A stretch of DNA of 64,000 bases from Ruminococcus sp. (GCA_017470905.1 JAFUXL010000009.1:62001-126000), one strand, 5' to 3'. Shown: positions 26,065 through 35,974, counted from the stretch's first letter. Notes: generated from the sequence alone by a model not told the origin. Made by a program: numbers and translations.

Positions 26065-26925
26065 TTATTTCATATGTACATCGAGCTGACTGAAGGGTAT
26101 TTCGATATTATTCCCGTCAAATCCTGATTTTACGGCTTCTGTTATATCATATCTCACGCTGTAATAATCATCATTGAGAACCCATACAAGCACATCAATT
26201 GCAACGGAGCTTTCCTTATGTGCGCTCATTCTGACGACGGGAGCAGGACTTTTCAGGACTTTCTTGTTTTCGTCAATCAGTTCAAGAATAATTCCCCTTA
26301 CCTTTTCGTAGTCTGCGCTGTATGATATGTCGAAACAAAGGTCAATTCTCCTTGTGGGGCTTTCGGTATAGTTTATGATTTTTGCATCGGAAACTTTACC
26401 GTTCGGGATAAATACCGTCTTGTTGTCAAGGGTGCATATTTTTGTGTATAAAATTCCGATAGCCTCAACCTTTCCGACAGTGCCGTCAAATTCAATCATA
26501 TCGCCTGCGGAGAAAAGCTTTGAAAACAAGAGAATAAATCCTCCGCATATATTTGAAAGACAGTTCTGGAGCGCAAGGCTTACCGCAAGACCTGCCGCAC
26601 CGAATATTGTTATTATTGACGACATGGGGACATTTATAACGGAAAGTGCCATGATTATCACTATCACATACAGGAATATCCTCACAAGTGACACAAGGAA
26701 ATTTTTCGCCGTGCCGTCAATACTGGCATTTTTGAGAGTTCTTGCGAAAATTTTTGATATGAGCTTTGAGAGGAATATTCCGATTATAAGCATAATTACC
26801 GCAATTATGAAAAGCGGCAGCGCACGGCTGATATAATCGCCCATTTTATCGACAAAACCCGAAGCCTTGTCAACCTGCTCCTGAATGGCTTCAACGGCGG
26901 CATATGTAACTTCTGTGGTTTCCAT
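26065..26925 (-). CDS. MscS-family mechanosensitive ion channel
   Basis: Small-conductance pressure-release channel, 286 residues. About three membrane helices between residues 30 and 125, the pore-lining helix being the Gly/Ala-rich FGAAGLAVSLALQNCLSN; then the beta domain with FDGTVGKVEAIGILYTKI and FIPNGKVSDAKIINYTESPTRR, and a C-terminal alpha/beta domain. First gene of the run leading into the two flavoproteins and the B12 operon. Confidence 0.93.
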   Translation of the reverse strand: METTEVTYAAVEAIQEQVDKASGFVDKMGDYISRALPLFIIAVIMLIIGIFLSKLISKIFARTLKNASIDGTAKNFLVSLVRIFLYVIVIIMALSVINVPMSSIITIFGAAGLAVSLALQNCLSNICGGFILLFSKLFSAGDMIEFDGTVGKVEAIGILYTKICTLDNKTVFIPNGKVSDAKIINYTESPTRRIDLCFDISYSADYEKVRGIILELIDENKKVLKSPAPVVRMSAHKESSVAIDVLVWVLNDDYYSVRYDITEAVKSGFDGNNIEIPFSQLDVHMK

Positions 26926-26939
26926 GTCCTCTCCTTTCT

Positions 26940-27085
26940 GAATGGGGTTCGCCTTTTAAAATTATTATTTATTCATTATTCTTTAATGTATTTTGGTTTT
27001 CCCCCAGCCGCAGGCGGCAGGGGAATGCATTTTTATCATTTATTCACTATTCTTTAATTATGAATTGTGAATCATGCATTATGAA
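26940..27085. repeat. Repeats between carB and the MscS gene: families A and B
   Basis: Family B hairpin CCCCCAGCCGC/GCGGCAGGGG (27000-27024, imperfect) with the TATTTTGG and GCATTTTTATC flanks, then a family A run (27055-27088) next to the carB stop. No clear terminator or promoter seen. Confidence 0.65.
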
Positions 27086-30000
27086 TTAAATCTTGGTTAT
27101 GTCGATGAGTTCAACATCGTTTATGGTTCTTCCCGACTCAAGCACCTTGACGAGGGATTTAGCCGTATCTATCGCAGTAAGACTGCAAATTGAACGCTCT
27201 ATTGATTTTCTCCTCATTTTAACGCTGTCACGTTCGGGAAGTCTGCCCTTTGCGGAGGTTGAAATTACATAGTGAATTTTTCCGCTTTCAAGCAAGGTGA
27301 CAACATTCGGCTCGCCGTCCGAAATTTTCCTGACAAGATTTGATGCTATCATGTTTCTTGTAAGGACGCTCTGCGTGCCTGATGTTGCATAGAGGTCAAA
27401 TCCCATCTGCTCGAATTTGTCGGCGATTGGCAGAACCTCTCTCTTGTCGCTGTCACGGACGGATATAAGCACGCCGCCCTCATGCTTAAGGTCAAAGCCT
27501 GCCGCAATAAGTCCCTTTAAAAGCGCATCTTCGAGATTTCTTCCGATACCGAGACATTCGCCCGTTGATTTCATTTCAGGGCCGAGCATTGTGTCAACAT
27601 CGGTTAATTTTTCAAAGCTGAAAACGGGGACTTTTACTGCAACATAATCGCCTGCCGGGTAAAGACCGCTTTCGTAGCCCATATCCCTGAGCTTCGCACC
27701 GAACATAATTTTTGTAGCTATATCCACCATGGGAATGCCCGTTACCTTGCTGATATAGGGAACAGTTCTCGATGAACGTGGATTTACCTCGATGACGAAT
27801 ACCTCATGGTTGTACACAACATACTGAATATTCACAAGACCGACAACGTTCAGTTCCTTTGAGAGCTTTTTCGTATATTCAACGATAATTCTCTTTATTC
27901 TTTCGGAGAGGTGCTGTGCAGGATAGATAGATATTGAGTCGCCCGAATGAACGCCTGCACGCTCGATATGCTCCATGATACCGGGGATAAGAAAATCCTC
28001 GCCGTCACATATAGCATCAACCTCAACCTCCGTACCCATCATATACTTGTCAATAAGCACGGGATTTTCAATCATATGGCTTGTGATTATTCCCATATAT
28101 TCAATTACATCTGATTTTGAGTGGGCGATTATCATATTCTGACCGCCCAGAACATAAGACGGTCTCAGAAGCACAGGATAGCCCAGATTTTCGGCGGCTT
28201 CAACGGCTTCCTCCGTAGTCATTACGGTATGACCTGCCGGACGTGGTATTCCGCATTTTTCGAGTATCTCGTCAAAGCGTTCCCTGTCCTCGGCAGCATC
28301 TATCATATCCGAAGATGTACCGAGAATATTTACTCCCATATCCGAAAGGTGACGGGTCAGCTTTATGGCGGTCTGTCCGCCGAACTGCACTACTACACCG
28401 TAGGGCTTTTCGGTTTCGATGATAGCCTCAACGTCCTCTTTGGTGAGAGGGTCGAAATAGAGCCTGTCGCCCGTATCAAAATCCGTCGAAACGGTTTCGG
28501 GGTTATTGTTGCAGATAACAGCCTCATATCCAAGTTCTTTCAATGTCCATACGCAGTGTACGGAGCAGTAGTCAAATTCTATGCCCTGACCTATTCTTAT
28601 GGGACCCGAACCGAACACTATGACTTTCTTCTTGCCGCTGTCATGATTTTCGATAAATTCCGCAGCCTCGTTCTCTTCATCAAAGGTCGAATAGAAATAG
28701 GGTGTTTCGGCATTAAATTCTCCTGCACAGGTATCTACCATTTTAAAGACGGCTCTTTTTCTTGCAGGACATTTCTGACCCGAAATTCTTTCGATAGTGC
28801 TGTCGAGATAGCCGTACTGCTTTGCGATATTGTATTTCTCTTCGGTCAGTTCCCCGTTAGCAAGCCATTTTTCAAGCTCCGCAAGGTTAAGCAATTTGTA
28901 TAAGAACCAGTTGTCTATCATGGTAATATCATGAATTTCTTCGGGAGTTATGCCTCGTTTGAGAGCCTCAAATATTACGAAAGAACGTTCATCGTCCACG
29001 TCATGCAGCTTATTTCTAAGCTCTTCGTCCGTAAACTCCGAGAATTTCTTCATATTCATGCTGTCCACGCCGAGTTCCGTTGAGCGCACGGCTTTCATGA
29101 TAGCCTGTTCAAAGCTTGTGCCGATTGCCATAACCTCGCCCGTGGCTTTCATCTGCGTGCCGAGAGTACGTTTTGCATAGACGAATTTATCAAAAGCCCA
29201 TTTCGGGAATTTTATCACAACATAATCGAGCGCAGGCTCAAAGCAGGCATATGTCTTGCCCGTAACCTGGTTTATAATTTCGTCAAGCGTATAGCCTATG
29301 GCGATTTTTGCGGCGGTTTTGGCTATGGGATAGCCCGTAGCCTTTGATGCAAGTGCGGAAGAACGTGACACACGGGGATTTACTTCTATTACGGCATATT
29401 CAAAGCTTGTCGGGTGGAGTGCAAACTGACAGTTGCAGCCGCCCTCGACCTTTAATTCCTTGATTATGTTTATAGCGGCAGTTCTTAACATCTGATATTC
29501 CCTGTCCGAGAGAGTTACCGCAGGTGCGATAACTATGCTGTCGCCCGTATGAACTCCCACGGGGTCGAAATTTTCCATTGAGCATACGGTAATTACATTG
29601 CCCTTTGCATCACGGATAACCTCAAATTCTATCTCTTTCCAGCCGCTTATGCATTTTTCAACGAGTATCTGTGTTATGGGGGAAAGTCTTAAACCGTTGG
29701 TTGCGATTTCGTGGAGTGCTTCGGGAGTATCTGCGATACCGCCGCCCGTTCCGCCGAGAGTGAATGCAGGGCGGACTATTACGGGATAGCCTATGACCTG
29801 TGCAAATTCCATTGCGTCCTCAATATTTTCAACGACTTTGGACGGAATACAGGGCTGACCGATTTTTTCCATAGTGTCCTTAAATGCCTGTCTGTCCTCT
29901 GCCTTATGGATAGTGAGGGGGTCTGCTCCGAGGAGCTTTACATTGTGCGACTCCAAAAATCCCTCCTCCGCAAGCTGCATTGACAGGGTAAGACCCGTCT

Positions 30001-30277
30001 GACCGCCGAGCGTGGACAAAAGGCTGTCGGGCTTTTCCGTTTCGATTATACGCTTTACGACATCGAGAGTAAGCGGTTCGATGTATACCTTGTCCGCCAT
30101 AGCCTTGTCGGTCATGATAGTTGCAGGATTTGAATTTATCAGGACTACTTCAAGACCCTCCTGCTTCAATGCACGGCAAGCCTGAGTGCCTGCATAGTCA
30201 AATTCGGCAGCCTGACCTATTACAATGGGTCCGGAGCCTATAACGAGGACTTTTTTAATATCTTTTCTCAGCGGCAT
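27086..30277 (-). CDS. carB: Carbamoyl-phosphate synthase large subunit
   Basis: Makes carbamoyl phosphate from bicarbonate, ATP and ammonia delivered by CarA. Two homologous halves: the first begins KVLVIGSGPIVIGQAAEFDY near residue 10, the second KVIVFGSGPIRIGQGIEFDY near 550; each has an ATP-grasp domain (ENFDPVGVHTGDSIV in the first half, EHIERAGVHSGDSIS in the second). The C-terminal 130 residues form the allosteric MGS-like domain. I chose the ATG at 30277 (AGGGAG 10 bases upstream) over the GTG at 30286; this gives 1,063 residues. Confidence 0.97.
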   Translation of the reverse strand: MPLRKDIKKVLVIGSGPIVIGQAAEFDYAGTQACRALKQEGLEVVLINSNPATIMTDKAMADKVYIEPLTLDVVKRIIETEKPDSLLSTLGGQTGLTLSMQLAEEGFLESHNVKLLGADPLTIHKAEDRQAFKDTMEKIGQPCIPSKVVENIEDAMEFAQVIGYPVIVRPAFTLGGTGGGIADTPEALHEIATNGLRLSPITQILVEKCISGWKEIEFEVIRDAKGNVITVCSMENFDPVGVHTGDSIVIAPAVTLSDREYQMLRTAAINIIKELKVEGGCNCQFALHPTSFEYAVIEVNPRVSRSSALASKATGYPIAKTAAKIAIGYTLDEIINQVTGKTYACFEPALDYVVIKFPKWAFDKFVYAKRTLGTQMKATGEVMAIGTSFEQAIMKAVRSTELGVDSMNMKKFSEFTDEELRNKLHDVDDERSFVIFEALKRGITPEEIHDITMIDNWFLYKLLNLAELEKWLANGELTEEKYNIAKQYGYLDSTIERISGQKCPARKRAVFKMVDTCAGEFNAETPYFYSTFDEENEAAEFIENHDSGKKKVIVFGSGPIRIGQGIEFDYCSVHCVWTLKELGYEAVICNNNPETVSTDFDTGDRLYFDPLTKEDVEAIIETEKPYGVVVQFGGQTAIKLTRHLSDMGVNILGTSSDMIDAAEDRERFDEILEKCGIPRPAGHTVMTTEEAVEAAENLGYPVLLRPSYVLGGQNMIIAHSKSDVIEYMGIITSHMIENPVLIDKYMMGTEVEVDAICDGEDFLIPGIMEHIERAGVHSGDSISIYPAQHLSERIKRIIVEYTKKLSKELNVVGLVNIQYVVYNHEVFVIEVNPRSSRTVPYISKVTGIPMVDIATKIMFGAKLRDMGYESGLYPAGDYVAVKVPVFSFEKLTDVDTMLGPEMKSTGECLGIGRNLEDALLKGLIAAGFDLKHEGGVLISVRDSDKREVLPIADKFEQMGFDLYATSGTQSVLTRNMIASNLVRKISDGEPNVVTLLESGKIHYVISTSAKGRLPERDSVKMRRKSIERSICSLTAIDTAKSLVKVLESGRTINDVELIDITKI

Positions 30278-30278
30278 A

Positions 30279-31385
30279 TCAGTCACGCTCCCTTTTCATA
30301 GTTTCAACAAATTCATCAAAAAGATAAGAGGTATCGAGGGGGCCGCCGTGCGCTTCGGGGTGAAACTGCACTGTCCTTGCATTAAAGGCGGTATAGCGTA
30401 TGCCCTCGCAGGTCTTGTCGTTTGCGTTTATATGTGAAACGTGACCGATTTTTTCGTCAAGGCTTTCGCCTATAACAGCATAGCCGTGGTTCTGGCTGGT
30501 TACATAGGTAAGACCGCTTTCGAGGTCGATAACGGGCTGATTTGCACCTCTGTGACCGTATTTTAATTTTTCCGTCCTTGCGCCGTTTGCAAGAGCCATG
30601 AGCTGATGACCGAGACATATTCCGAATATCGGGATATTAAGCTTCTGAATTTCCCTTATATTCTCTATAATTTCGGTATTTTCGGCCGGGTCTCCCGGAC
30701 CGTTAGAGAACATTATGCCGTCGGGATTGGAATTTTTTATGAATGAGGCTTTAGTATTTGCCGGAACGACTATTACCTCACAGCCTCGCTTTATAAGCTC
30801 ACGGCGGATATTTTTCTTATATCCGAAATCGAAAAGCACAACACGGTATTCGACTTTATCGCCCTTGTATGTGTATATTTTATCGCCCGTGACAGACTTT
30901 ACAGCGTTCTTAACGGAAAAAGCCTTTATTTTTTCCATAAGCTCATCCTTTTTTTCATAGATATTATCCGTTGTGATAACGCCGTTCATAACGCCCGTTT
31001 CACGGATAATTCTTGTAAGCTGTCTTGTATCGATATTGCATATTCCTATGACATTATTTTCCTTAAGGAAATTATCTGTATTTCCCTCACTTCTGAAATT
31101 TGACGGGGAGCTGCACCATTCTCTGACGATATAGCCGCTCAGACTGCATTTTTCTGACTCGCTGTCCGAGGAATTTACGCCGTAGTTTCCGATAAGCGGA
31201 AAAGTCTGCGTGACTATCTGTCCGTAATAGCTGGGGTCTGTAAGGGTTTCCTGATAGCCCGTAACGCCCGTGGTGAATACCACCTCGCCGATAACAGTAC
31301 CCTTTGCGCCGAAGCTCCTGCCCTCAAATATCTTACCGTTTTCGAGCATGAGATAAGCTTTTTCGCCGATGTTAAACCAAGACAT
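30279..31385 (-). CDS. carA: Carbamoyl-phosphate synthase small subunit
   Basis: Glutaminase subunit. The N-terminal CPSase domain (MLENGKIFEGRSFGAKG, TGYQETLTDPSYYGQIV) is followed by a class I glutamine amidotransferase with Cys in IFGICLGHQLMALA and the Asn-His-Gly block SQNHGYAV. The ATG at 31385 (AAGGA 8 bases upstream) gives 368 residues; the open frame to 31442 extends into a hairpin-rich leader and is not needed. Two hairpins separate it from pyrF. Confidence 0.96.
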   Translation of the reverse strand: MSWFNIGEKAYLMLENGKIFEGRSFGAKGTVIGEVVFTTGVTGYQETLTDPSYYGQIVTQTFPLIGNYGVNSSDSESEKCSLSGYIVREWCSSPSNFRSEGNTDNFLKENNVIGICNIDTRQLTRIIRETGVMNGVITTDNIYEKKDELMEKIKAFSVKNAVKSVTGDKIYTYKGDKVEYRVVLFDFGYKKNIRRELIKRGCEVIVVPANTKASFIKNSNPDGIMFSNGPGDPAENTEIIENIREIQKLNIPIFGICLGHQLMALANGARTEKLKYGHRGANQPVIDLESGLTYVTSQNHGYAVIGESLDEKIGHVSHINANDKTCEGIRYTAFNARTVQFHPEAHGGPLDTSYLFDEFVETMKRERD

Positions 31386-31407
31386 TTTACCAGTCCTTTC
31401 AGTTGCC

Positions 31408-31470
31408 GCAGGGGTATCCCTGCACATTATGTATATTATCATCGTATATTCACGCCATTGTGAATATACG
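31408..31470 (-). promoter_or_regulatory. Two hairpins in the pyrF-carA gap, one a perfect 11-bp inverted repeat
   Basis: 31443-31470: CGTATATTCAC, 6-base loop, GTGAATATACG (perfect). 31408-31423: GCAGGG, 4-base loop, CCCTGC, ending about 23 bases before the carA ATG. Together they form a structured intercistronic leader. No U-run follows, so these are not obvious terminators. Could be an RNA stability/attenuation element or an operator. Confidence 0.55.
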
Positions 31471-31506
31471 GAACTACCCTGAATGAATTATGAATTAATA
31501 AAGAGT

Positions 31507-32433
31507 TTATTTAAGATTTATATACTGTGTGATGTCGTCTCTCATGCGGATAACCTCACGCCTTGCAGCCTTTGCGAAATCCCTCTCGTCACAGCCCTCT
31601 TTCTTGTATGCGCACATTACGGCTCTCGAAGAGTTCACAATTGCGCCGAGACCGTTTTCATCGAAACCGCCTTTAAGACCCTCTGCGCCGCCGCCCTGTG
31701 CGCCGTAGCCGGGGACGAGGAACATAGTGTGCGGAAGTCTCTTTCTGAGCTCCGTGAGCATTTCGGGATATGTGGCACCTACTACCGCACCAACTGCGGA
31801 ATAGCCGTATCTGCCGATTGTATCTGCGCCCCATTTTTCGCACATATCGCCCATAGCCTCATAGATTGTGCGTCCGTCCTCAAGCTTCATATCCTGAAGT
31901 TCGCCGCTGGAGGGGTTGGAGGTCTTTACAAGAACATATATTCCCTTATCACGCTCACGGCATACTTTGAGCAGCGGTTCAATGCCGTCAGTGCCGAGAT
32001 AGCCGTTGACCGTGAGAGCGTCTGCATTGAAAGGGGAGACTTTATTTCCGATTATATCAACGCTGCCGAGGTGGGCATTTGTATAAGCCTCCATGGTTGC
32101 GCCTATATCGTTTCTTTTGCCGTCCGTTATTACGAACATGCCGTTAATCTGCGCATAGCGGATGGTTTTTGCAAGAGCCTTTATGCCCGAATGACCGTAC
32201 ATTTCGTAATATGCCGCCTGCGGCTTTATTGCCGGAACAATGTCGTGGATTTCGTCAATGATAGCCTTATTGAAGTCGAATATGGCTTTTGCGGCAGCCT
32301 TGATAGTACCGCCGTCATCATCGGTATATTTTTTCTGTATAAATTCAGGGACATATTCAAGCTTCGGGTCAAGTCCGACAACGGTCGGGTTTTTGAGTTC
32401 GATTATTCTTTCGATGAGTCTGTCGAATGACAT
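31507..32433 (-). CDS. pyrF: Orotidine-5'-phosphate decarboxylase, long (type 2) form
   Basis: Converts OMP to UMP. 308 residues, the length of the PyrF2 group. The catalytic block FVITDGKRNDIGATMEA holds the Lys-Asp-Lys-Asp-type charged network; VGLDPKLEYVPEF is at the N-terminus and VPGYGAQGG is the phosphate-binding loop. Ribosome site AAAGGAAG, 4 bases after the pyrC stop. A family A fragment lies just 3' of the stop (about 31480-31500). Confidence 0.95.
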   Translation of the reverse strand: MSFDRLIERIIELKNPTVVGLDPKLEYVPEFIQKKYTDDDGGTIKAAAKAIFDFNKAIIDEIHDIVPAIKPQAAYYEMYGHSGIKALAKTIRYAQINGMFVITDGKRNDIGATMEAYTNAHLGSVDIIGNKVSPFNADALTVNGYLGTDGIEPLLKVCRERDKGIYVLVKTSNPSSGELQDMKLEDGRTIYEAMGDMCEKWGADTIGRYGYSAVGAVVGATYPEMLTELRKRLPHTMFLVPGYGAQGGGAEGLKGGFDENGLGAIVNSSRAVMCAYKKEGCDERDFAKAARREVIRMRDDITQYINLK

Positions 32434-32437
32434 AGCA

Positions 32438-33709
32438 TTACTTCCTTTCGTCGTATCTTATGATACCTTTTGATATGGTTACAAGGTTTCTGCCCGTGAG
32501 GGTCATACCCTTGAATACGGTGTTGTGCGATTTGGAGTGAAGCTTTTCGGGGTCTACAGTCCATTTTCTGTTTATGTCGGCTATTATTAAATCTGCTGTT
32601 TTTCCGACCTGAACTGCCGGGATTTCAAGACCGAGTATTCTTCTGGGGTTCACGCACATGAGTTCGATTATTCTTTTTAGCGGAATTTCTCCCGTGTGGT
32701 AAAGTGCCGTGAGTGCGGCGGCAAGAGATGTTTCAAGTCCGACAACGCCGTTGGGGGCTTTTTCAAAATCGGCTTTCTGCTCCGCCGTGTGGGGCGCATG
32801 GTCGGTGATGATACAGTCGATAGTGCCGTCCTTTATGCCGTCAATAATCGCCCTTACATCTTCGGGAGTTCTCAGCGGCGGATTCATTCTGTAGTCTGCG
32901 TCACGCTTTTCGAGCAGCTTATCCGTGAGCATGAAATAATGCGGAGCAGTTTCGCAGGTTACTTTTATGCCCCTTGATTTCGCAAATCTTACAATCGCAG
33001 TACTGCCCTCCGTGCTTACATGACAGATATGTATTCTCGAATTGACGGACGATGCAAGAATTATCTCCCTTGCGGTTATATAATCCTCCGAGGCTCTGTC
33101 CATGCCCTTTACTCCGAGTTTTGCGGAGGTTTCGCCCTTGTTGATTATGCCGCCGCTTATTATATTCAAATCCTCGCAGTGCGATGCAACGAGCAGACCG
33201 TTTTCGTTTGAGAGTTCAAGGGCTTTTCTCATCATTTCGGCATTTTCAACGGGTCGTCCGTCATCAGAAATGCAGATACAGCCTGCCTTTTTAAGTTCAT
33301 CGTAATCGCAGAGGGCTTCGCCCTTCATGCCCTTTGTGATACAGCCGACAGGATATACATCAACTCCCGTACCCTCGGCTTTCTTCCTGATATATTCAAT
33401 AATTCCGGGATTATCGCAGGGGGGCTTTGTATTCGGCATGGCAAGCACACCCGTCACACCTCCGGCAAGGGCAGCGGCGCAGCCCGTGAGAATATCCTCT
33501 TTTTCGGTCTGTCCGGGGTCACGGAAATGGACGTGCATATCGAAAAGTGACGGCATGAGTACGAGGTCTGTACCGTCAATGAGTTCGTCCGCACCGCTGT
33601 GTATATTGGTTCCCACCTCGGCGATTACGCCGTTATCTATGAAAACATCAGTAAGCACATCATTTCTTGTATCCACCGCACGGATATTTTTTATTAAAAT
33701 TGATGACAT
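32438..33709 (-). CDS. pyrC: Dihydroorotase
   Basis: Zinc amidohydrolase interconverting carbamoyl-aspartate and dihydroorotate. 423 residues. MPSLFDMHVHFRDPGQTEKE holds the His-x-His metal pair; a further His is in ASHCEDL, ICHVSTEGS, and the catalytic Asp in CIITDHAPHTAEQK. First gene of the pyrC-pyrF-carA-carB unit; GGAGG precedes the ATG. pyrB, pyrD and pyrE are not in the window. Confidence 0.96.
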   Translation of the reverse strand: MSSILIKNIRAVDTRNDVLTDVFIDNGVIAEVGTNIHSGADELIDGTDLVLMPSLFDMHVHFRDPGQTEKEDILTGCAAALAGGVTGVLAMPNTKPPCDNPGIIEYIRKKAEGTGVDVYPVGCITKGMKGEALCDYDELKKAGCICISDDGRPVENAEMMRKALELSNENGLLVASHCEDLNIISGGIINKGETSAKLGVKGMDRASEDYITAREIILASSVNSRIHICHVSTEGSTAIVRFAKSRGIKVTCETAPHYFMLTDKLLEKRDADYRMNPPLRTPEDVRAIIDGIKDGTIDCIITDHAPHTAEQKADFEKAPNGVVGLETSLAAALTALYHTGEIPLKRIIELMCVNPRRILGLEIPAVQVGKTADLIIADINRKWTVDPEKLHSKSHNTVFKGMTLTGRNLVTISKGIIRYDERK

Positions 33710-33711
33710 AA

Positions 33712-33920
33712 AAACCTCCTGTTTAATTCATAATTCATAATGCGTAATTCATAATTAGTAATGCTTTCGGCATTACTGAAATATAAAGAGGCATTTTTAA
33801 ATAATATACAAAAATTTTTGTATTTTGTCTTGGTTTCTCCGCCTGCGGCGGAGAAATCATGTTTTTATACATTATCACTGATGATTTTAAATTCGTTCAA
33901 TCACAAATTTGAAATCAAGA
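33712..33920. repeat. Upstream of pyrC: family A, a TAATGC hairpin and family B
   Basis: Family A run (33722-33757), then AGTAATGC-TTTC-GGCATTACT hairpin (about 33757-33776), then a full-length family B element (about 33785-33915) with perfect hairpin TTTCTCCGCC-TGC-GGCGGAGAAA at 33834-33856 and both AT-rich arms (GTATTTTGTCTTGG; TTTAAATTCGTTCAATC). No PyrR-type attenuator was recognised. Confidence 0.75.
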
Positions 33921-33927
33921 AATATTT

Positions 33928-35616
33928 TCAGACTACAAAATACTGATAATTGTTCAGACGCTTTTCAAATTCCTCCGCAGGCAGAGGCTTGTCAAAATAA
34001 AATCCCTGAACAACGTTGCAGCGGTCTGTTTTGAGGAGTTCAACCTGTTCCTTTGTCTCGACACCCTCTGCGACACATTCAAGCCCTATTTCCTGGGCGA
34101 TAGCGACAACGTGCCTGAGCATTATTTTCTTTTTGAGGTCATATTTTTCGCCTGCCTCGGGGAGAAAGCTTTTGTCTATTTTCAGAACGTCCCATGATAT
34201 ATCCTTTATGAGCGTGAGAGAGGAATATCCCACACCAAAATCATCTACGGAGGTAGAAATTCCGGCAGCCTGCAATCCGCTTATGAGTTCCTTGAGAACA
34301 TGAAATTCAACGTCCGTTGTTGTCTCGGTCAGTTCAAGTTCTATGTATTCATGCGGAACGTTGTTCCTGTCGATGGTTTCAAGAATATCCTGAAGAAGAG
34401 AAACATTTGAAAGATGACGGCGTGAGAGATTGACGGAAATTTTTACTGCTTTCTTTCCCATATCGAGCCATCTCCTTATATCTCTGCAAACGTGGTCGAG
34501 CATATAGAAATCAAGGCGGCATATTTCCATACCCCTTTCGAGTACGGGAATGAAATCCGAGGGCGGAACGAGCTTGCCCTCGTGTTTCCACCTGCAAAGA
34601 GCCTCCGCACCGCATATCCTGTACTCCTCCATTGATACCTTCGGCTGATAGTAGACAAGAAATTCCTCGTCATTCATTGCATTTCTGAACACGGAGCTTA
34701 TATGCAGCTCCCTGCGGCTGCGCTCCATCATAATTTCGTCAAAATACGCAACATTATGTTTTGTACGGCTTTTTGCCGCATTGAAAGCTATGCTTATTCT
34801 GTCCATTATGTCCGTGGGAGCGTGGAGGGGGATTTTTCCGTCTATTTCGTATATTCCGGCAGTTGCGGAGATATAAATCCTGTCGCCCGATATGTCGTCA
34901 TAGGTAATTGTTGTGCCGTTAATAGCCTCAACGACTGCCGGGAGATTATCGTTTCTTACGAGGAGTGCAAAATTATCGCCTCCTATTCTTGCGGTAATTT
35001 CGTTTTCGTCTTGCATAAGAGAGCTTATGTAATCTATATAGCGTTTCATTACGAGAGTGCCGTTCTCTCTGCCTATCTGGAGATTTACAACGGAAAATCT
35101 TTTAAGATTTAAATAAACGGCTGTATATTCAAATATCTTGCCTGACGCAAGCAGTTCCCCCGCCTTTTTCATGAATGACTTATGGTTATATATATTCATA
35201 TCATTGTCATAGAAATTAAGGCGGCAGCTCAGTTCCATAAGCTTGCTTCTGCCGTTGAATACAAAAAGCATGGTTATGATAAGCTTTATACAGTCCTTTT
35301 CATCATTATCCCATGCGGTATTGTTTTTACTTCCGAATACGGTATATATGACGACATTTGAAGTATCCGTCACACGGCGTTCGGTAATAAAATTATCGGC
35401 ATTGAAGTCGGCGGACTGATAGAGAATTTTTCTTTTGCAGCTGCCTGTCTTTTCCTTTTCGGGGCTGTCATAAAAGCAGACTTCTATTTTTCCTATGCGA
35501 AGCTTTGCACAGATTTTTGAGAGAGCCTCCCCGACACCTGCGGAAAAGGTATCCGGCATTGCTTCCATTTTTATCAGAAAATCCTTTAAATCGCCGTAGC
35601 TTACATTTTCGGACAT
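33928..35616 (-). CDS. GGDEF/EAL protein, probable c-di-GMP phosphodiesterase
   Basis: Cytosolic signalling protein of 562 residues. Residues 1 to about 130 are a GAF-like region of unknown ligand. The GGDEF domain (about 135-295) has a degenerate site, GGDNF at 212-216, so cyclase activity is doubtful. The EAL domain (about 305-555) keeps EAL at 338-340, the Asn of KISVNLS, Glu of ELTETT, Asp-Asp of VDDFGVGYSS, Lys of LKIDKSF, Glu of AEGVE and the final QGFYFDKPL, so hydrolysis is likely. The ATG at 35616 is preceded by GGGAGG; the upstream ATG at 35631 lies within that site. Confidence 0.92.
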   Translation of the reverse strand: MSENVSYGDLKDFLIKMEAMPDTFSAGVGEALSKICAKLRIGKIEVCFYDSPEKEKTGSCKRKILYQSADFNADNFITERRVTDTSNVVIYTVFGSKNNTAWDNDEKDCIKLIITMLFVFNGRSKLMELSCRLNFYDNDMNIYNHKSFMKKAGELLASGKIFEYTAVYLNLKRFSVVNLQIGRENGTLVMKRYIDYISSLMQDENEITARIGGDNFALLVRNDNLPAVVEAINGTTITYDDISGDRIYISATAGIYEIDGKIPLHAPTDIMDRISIAFNAAKSRTKHNVAYFDEIMMERSRRELHISSVFRNAMNDEEFLVYYQPKVSMEEYRICGAEALCRWKHEGKLVPPSDFIPVLERGMEICRLDFYMLDHVCRDIRRWLDMGKKAVKISVNLSRRHLSNVSLLQDILETIDRNNVPHEYIELELTETTTDVEFHVLKELISGLQAAGISTSVDDFGVGYSSLTLIKDISWDVLKIDKSFLPEAGEKYDLKKKIMLRHVVAIAQEIGLECVAEGVETKEQVELLKTDRCNVVQGFYFDKPLPAEEFEKRLNNYQYFVV

Positions 35617-35639
35617 ATAAAAACCTCCCATGAAAAATT

Positions 35640-35940
35640 TTATACCTGTTTATCTAATTATAACATAAACCGTCATCTTAATAAAGAGAAAAAATAAAAT
35701 TTGTAGAAATACACAAAAGATATGTATGTTATCTATTTAAAAAGATAAAAATATATCTTAAAACGGGCTGAAAAATAATATTCATGGCTTAACGGATTTA
35801 AAATTCTTCGTGATAATACACAAAAAAATATAATAAAAAGCATGGCTTTCCCGACTGCGGCAGTGAAAGCTACAAAATATAGAAATTTTTATTTATAATT
35901 TTAATAAAATAAAGCCGATTCCTCCGTACGCCCGAATATT
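35640..35940. repeat. 300-base AT-rich gap with a decayed family B element
   Basis: No gene. The stretch from about 35795 to 35890 matches family B (TTTAAAATTCTTCGTGATAATAC arm in part, then GCTTTC...GAAAGC hairpin at 35845-35870 with internal mismatches, then AAATTTTTATT). The remainder is plain AT-rich DNA between the EAL gene and the divergent promoter at 35945. Confidence 0.6.
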
Positions 35941-35944
35941 ATAC

Positions 35945-35974
35945 TTGACAAATTTCGGAAATATGTGCTATACT
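35945..35974 (+). promoter_or_regulatory. Sigma-A promoter of the lipoprotein-radA unit
   Basis: TTGACA, 18-base spacer, TATACT. The start point would be near 35981, leaving a leader of about 110 bases before the GTG start at 36092. Confidence 0.8.

Noticed and set aside
31483-32430. 315-residue plus-strand open frame opposite pyrF
   Set aside because: pyrF on the other strand is unmistakable; the frame reads out of a family A repeat.
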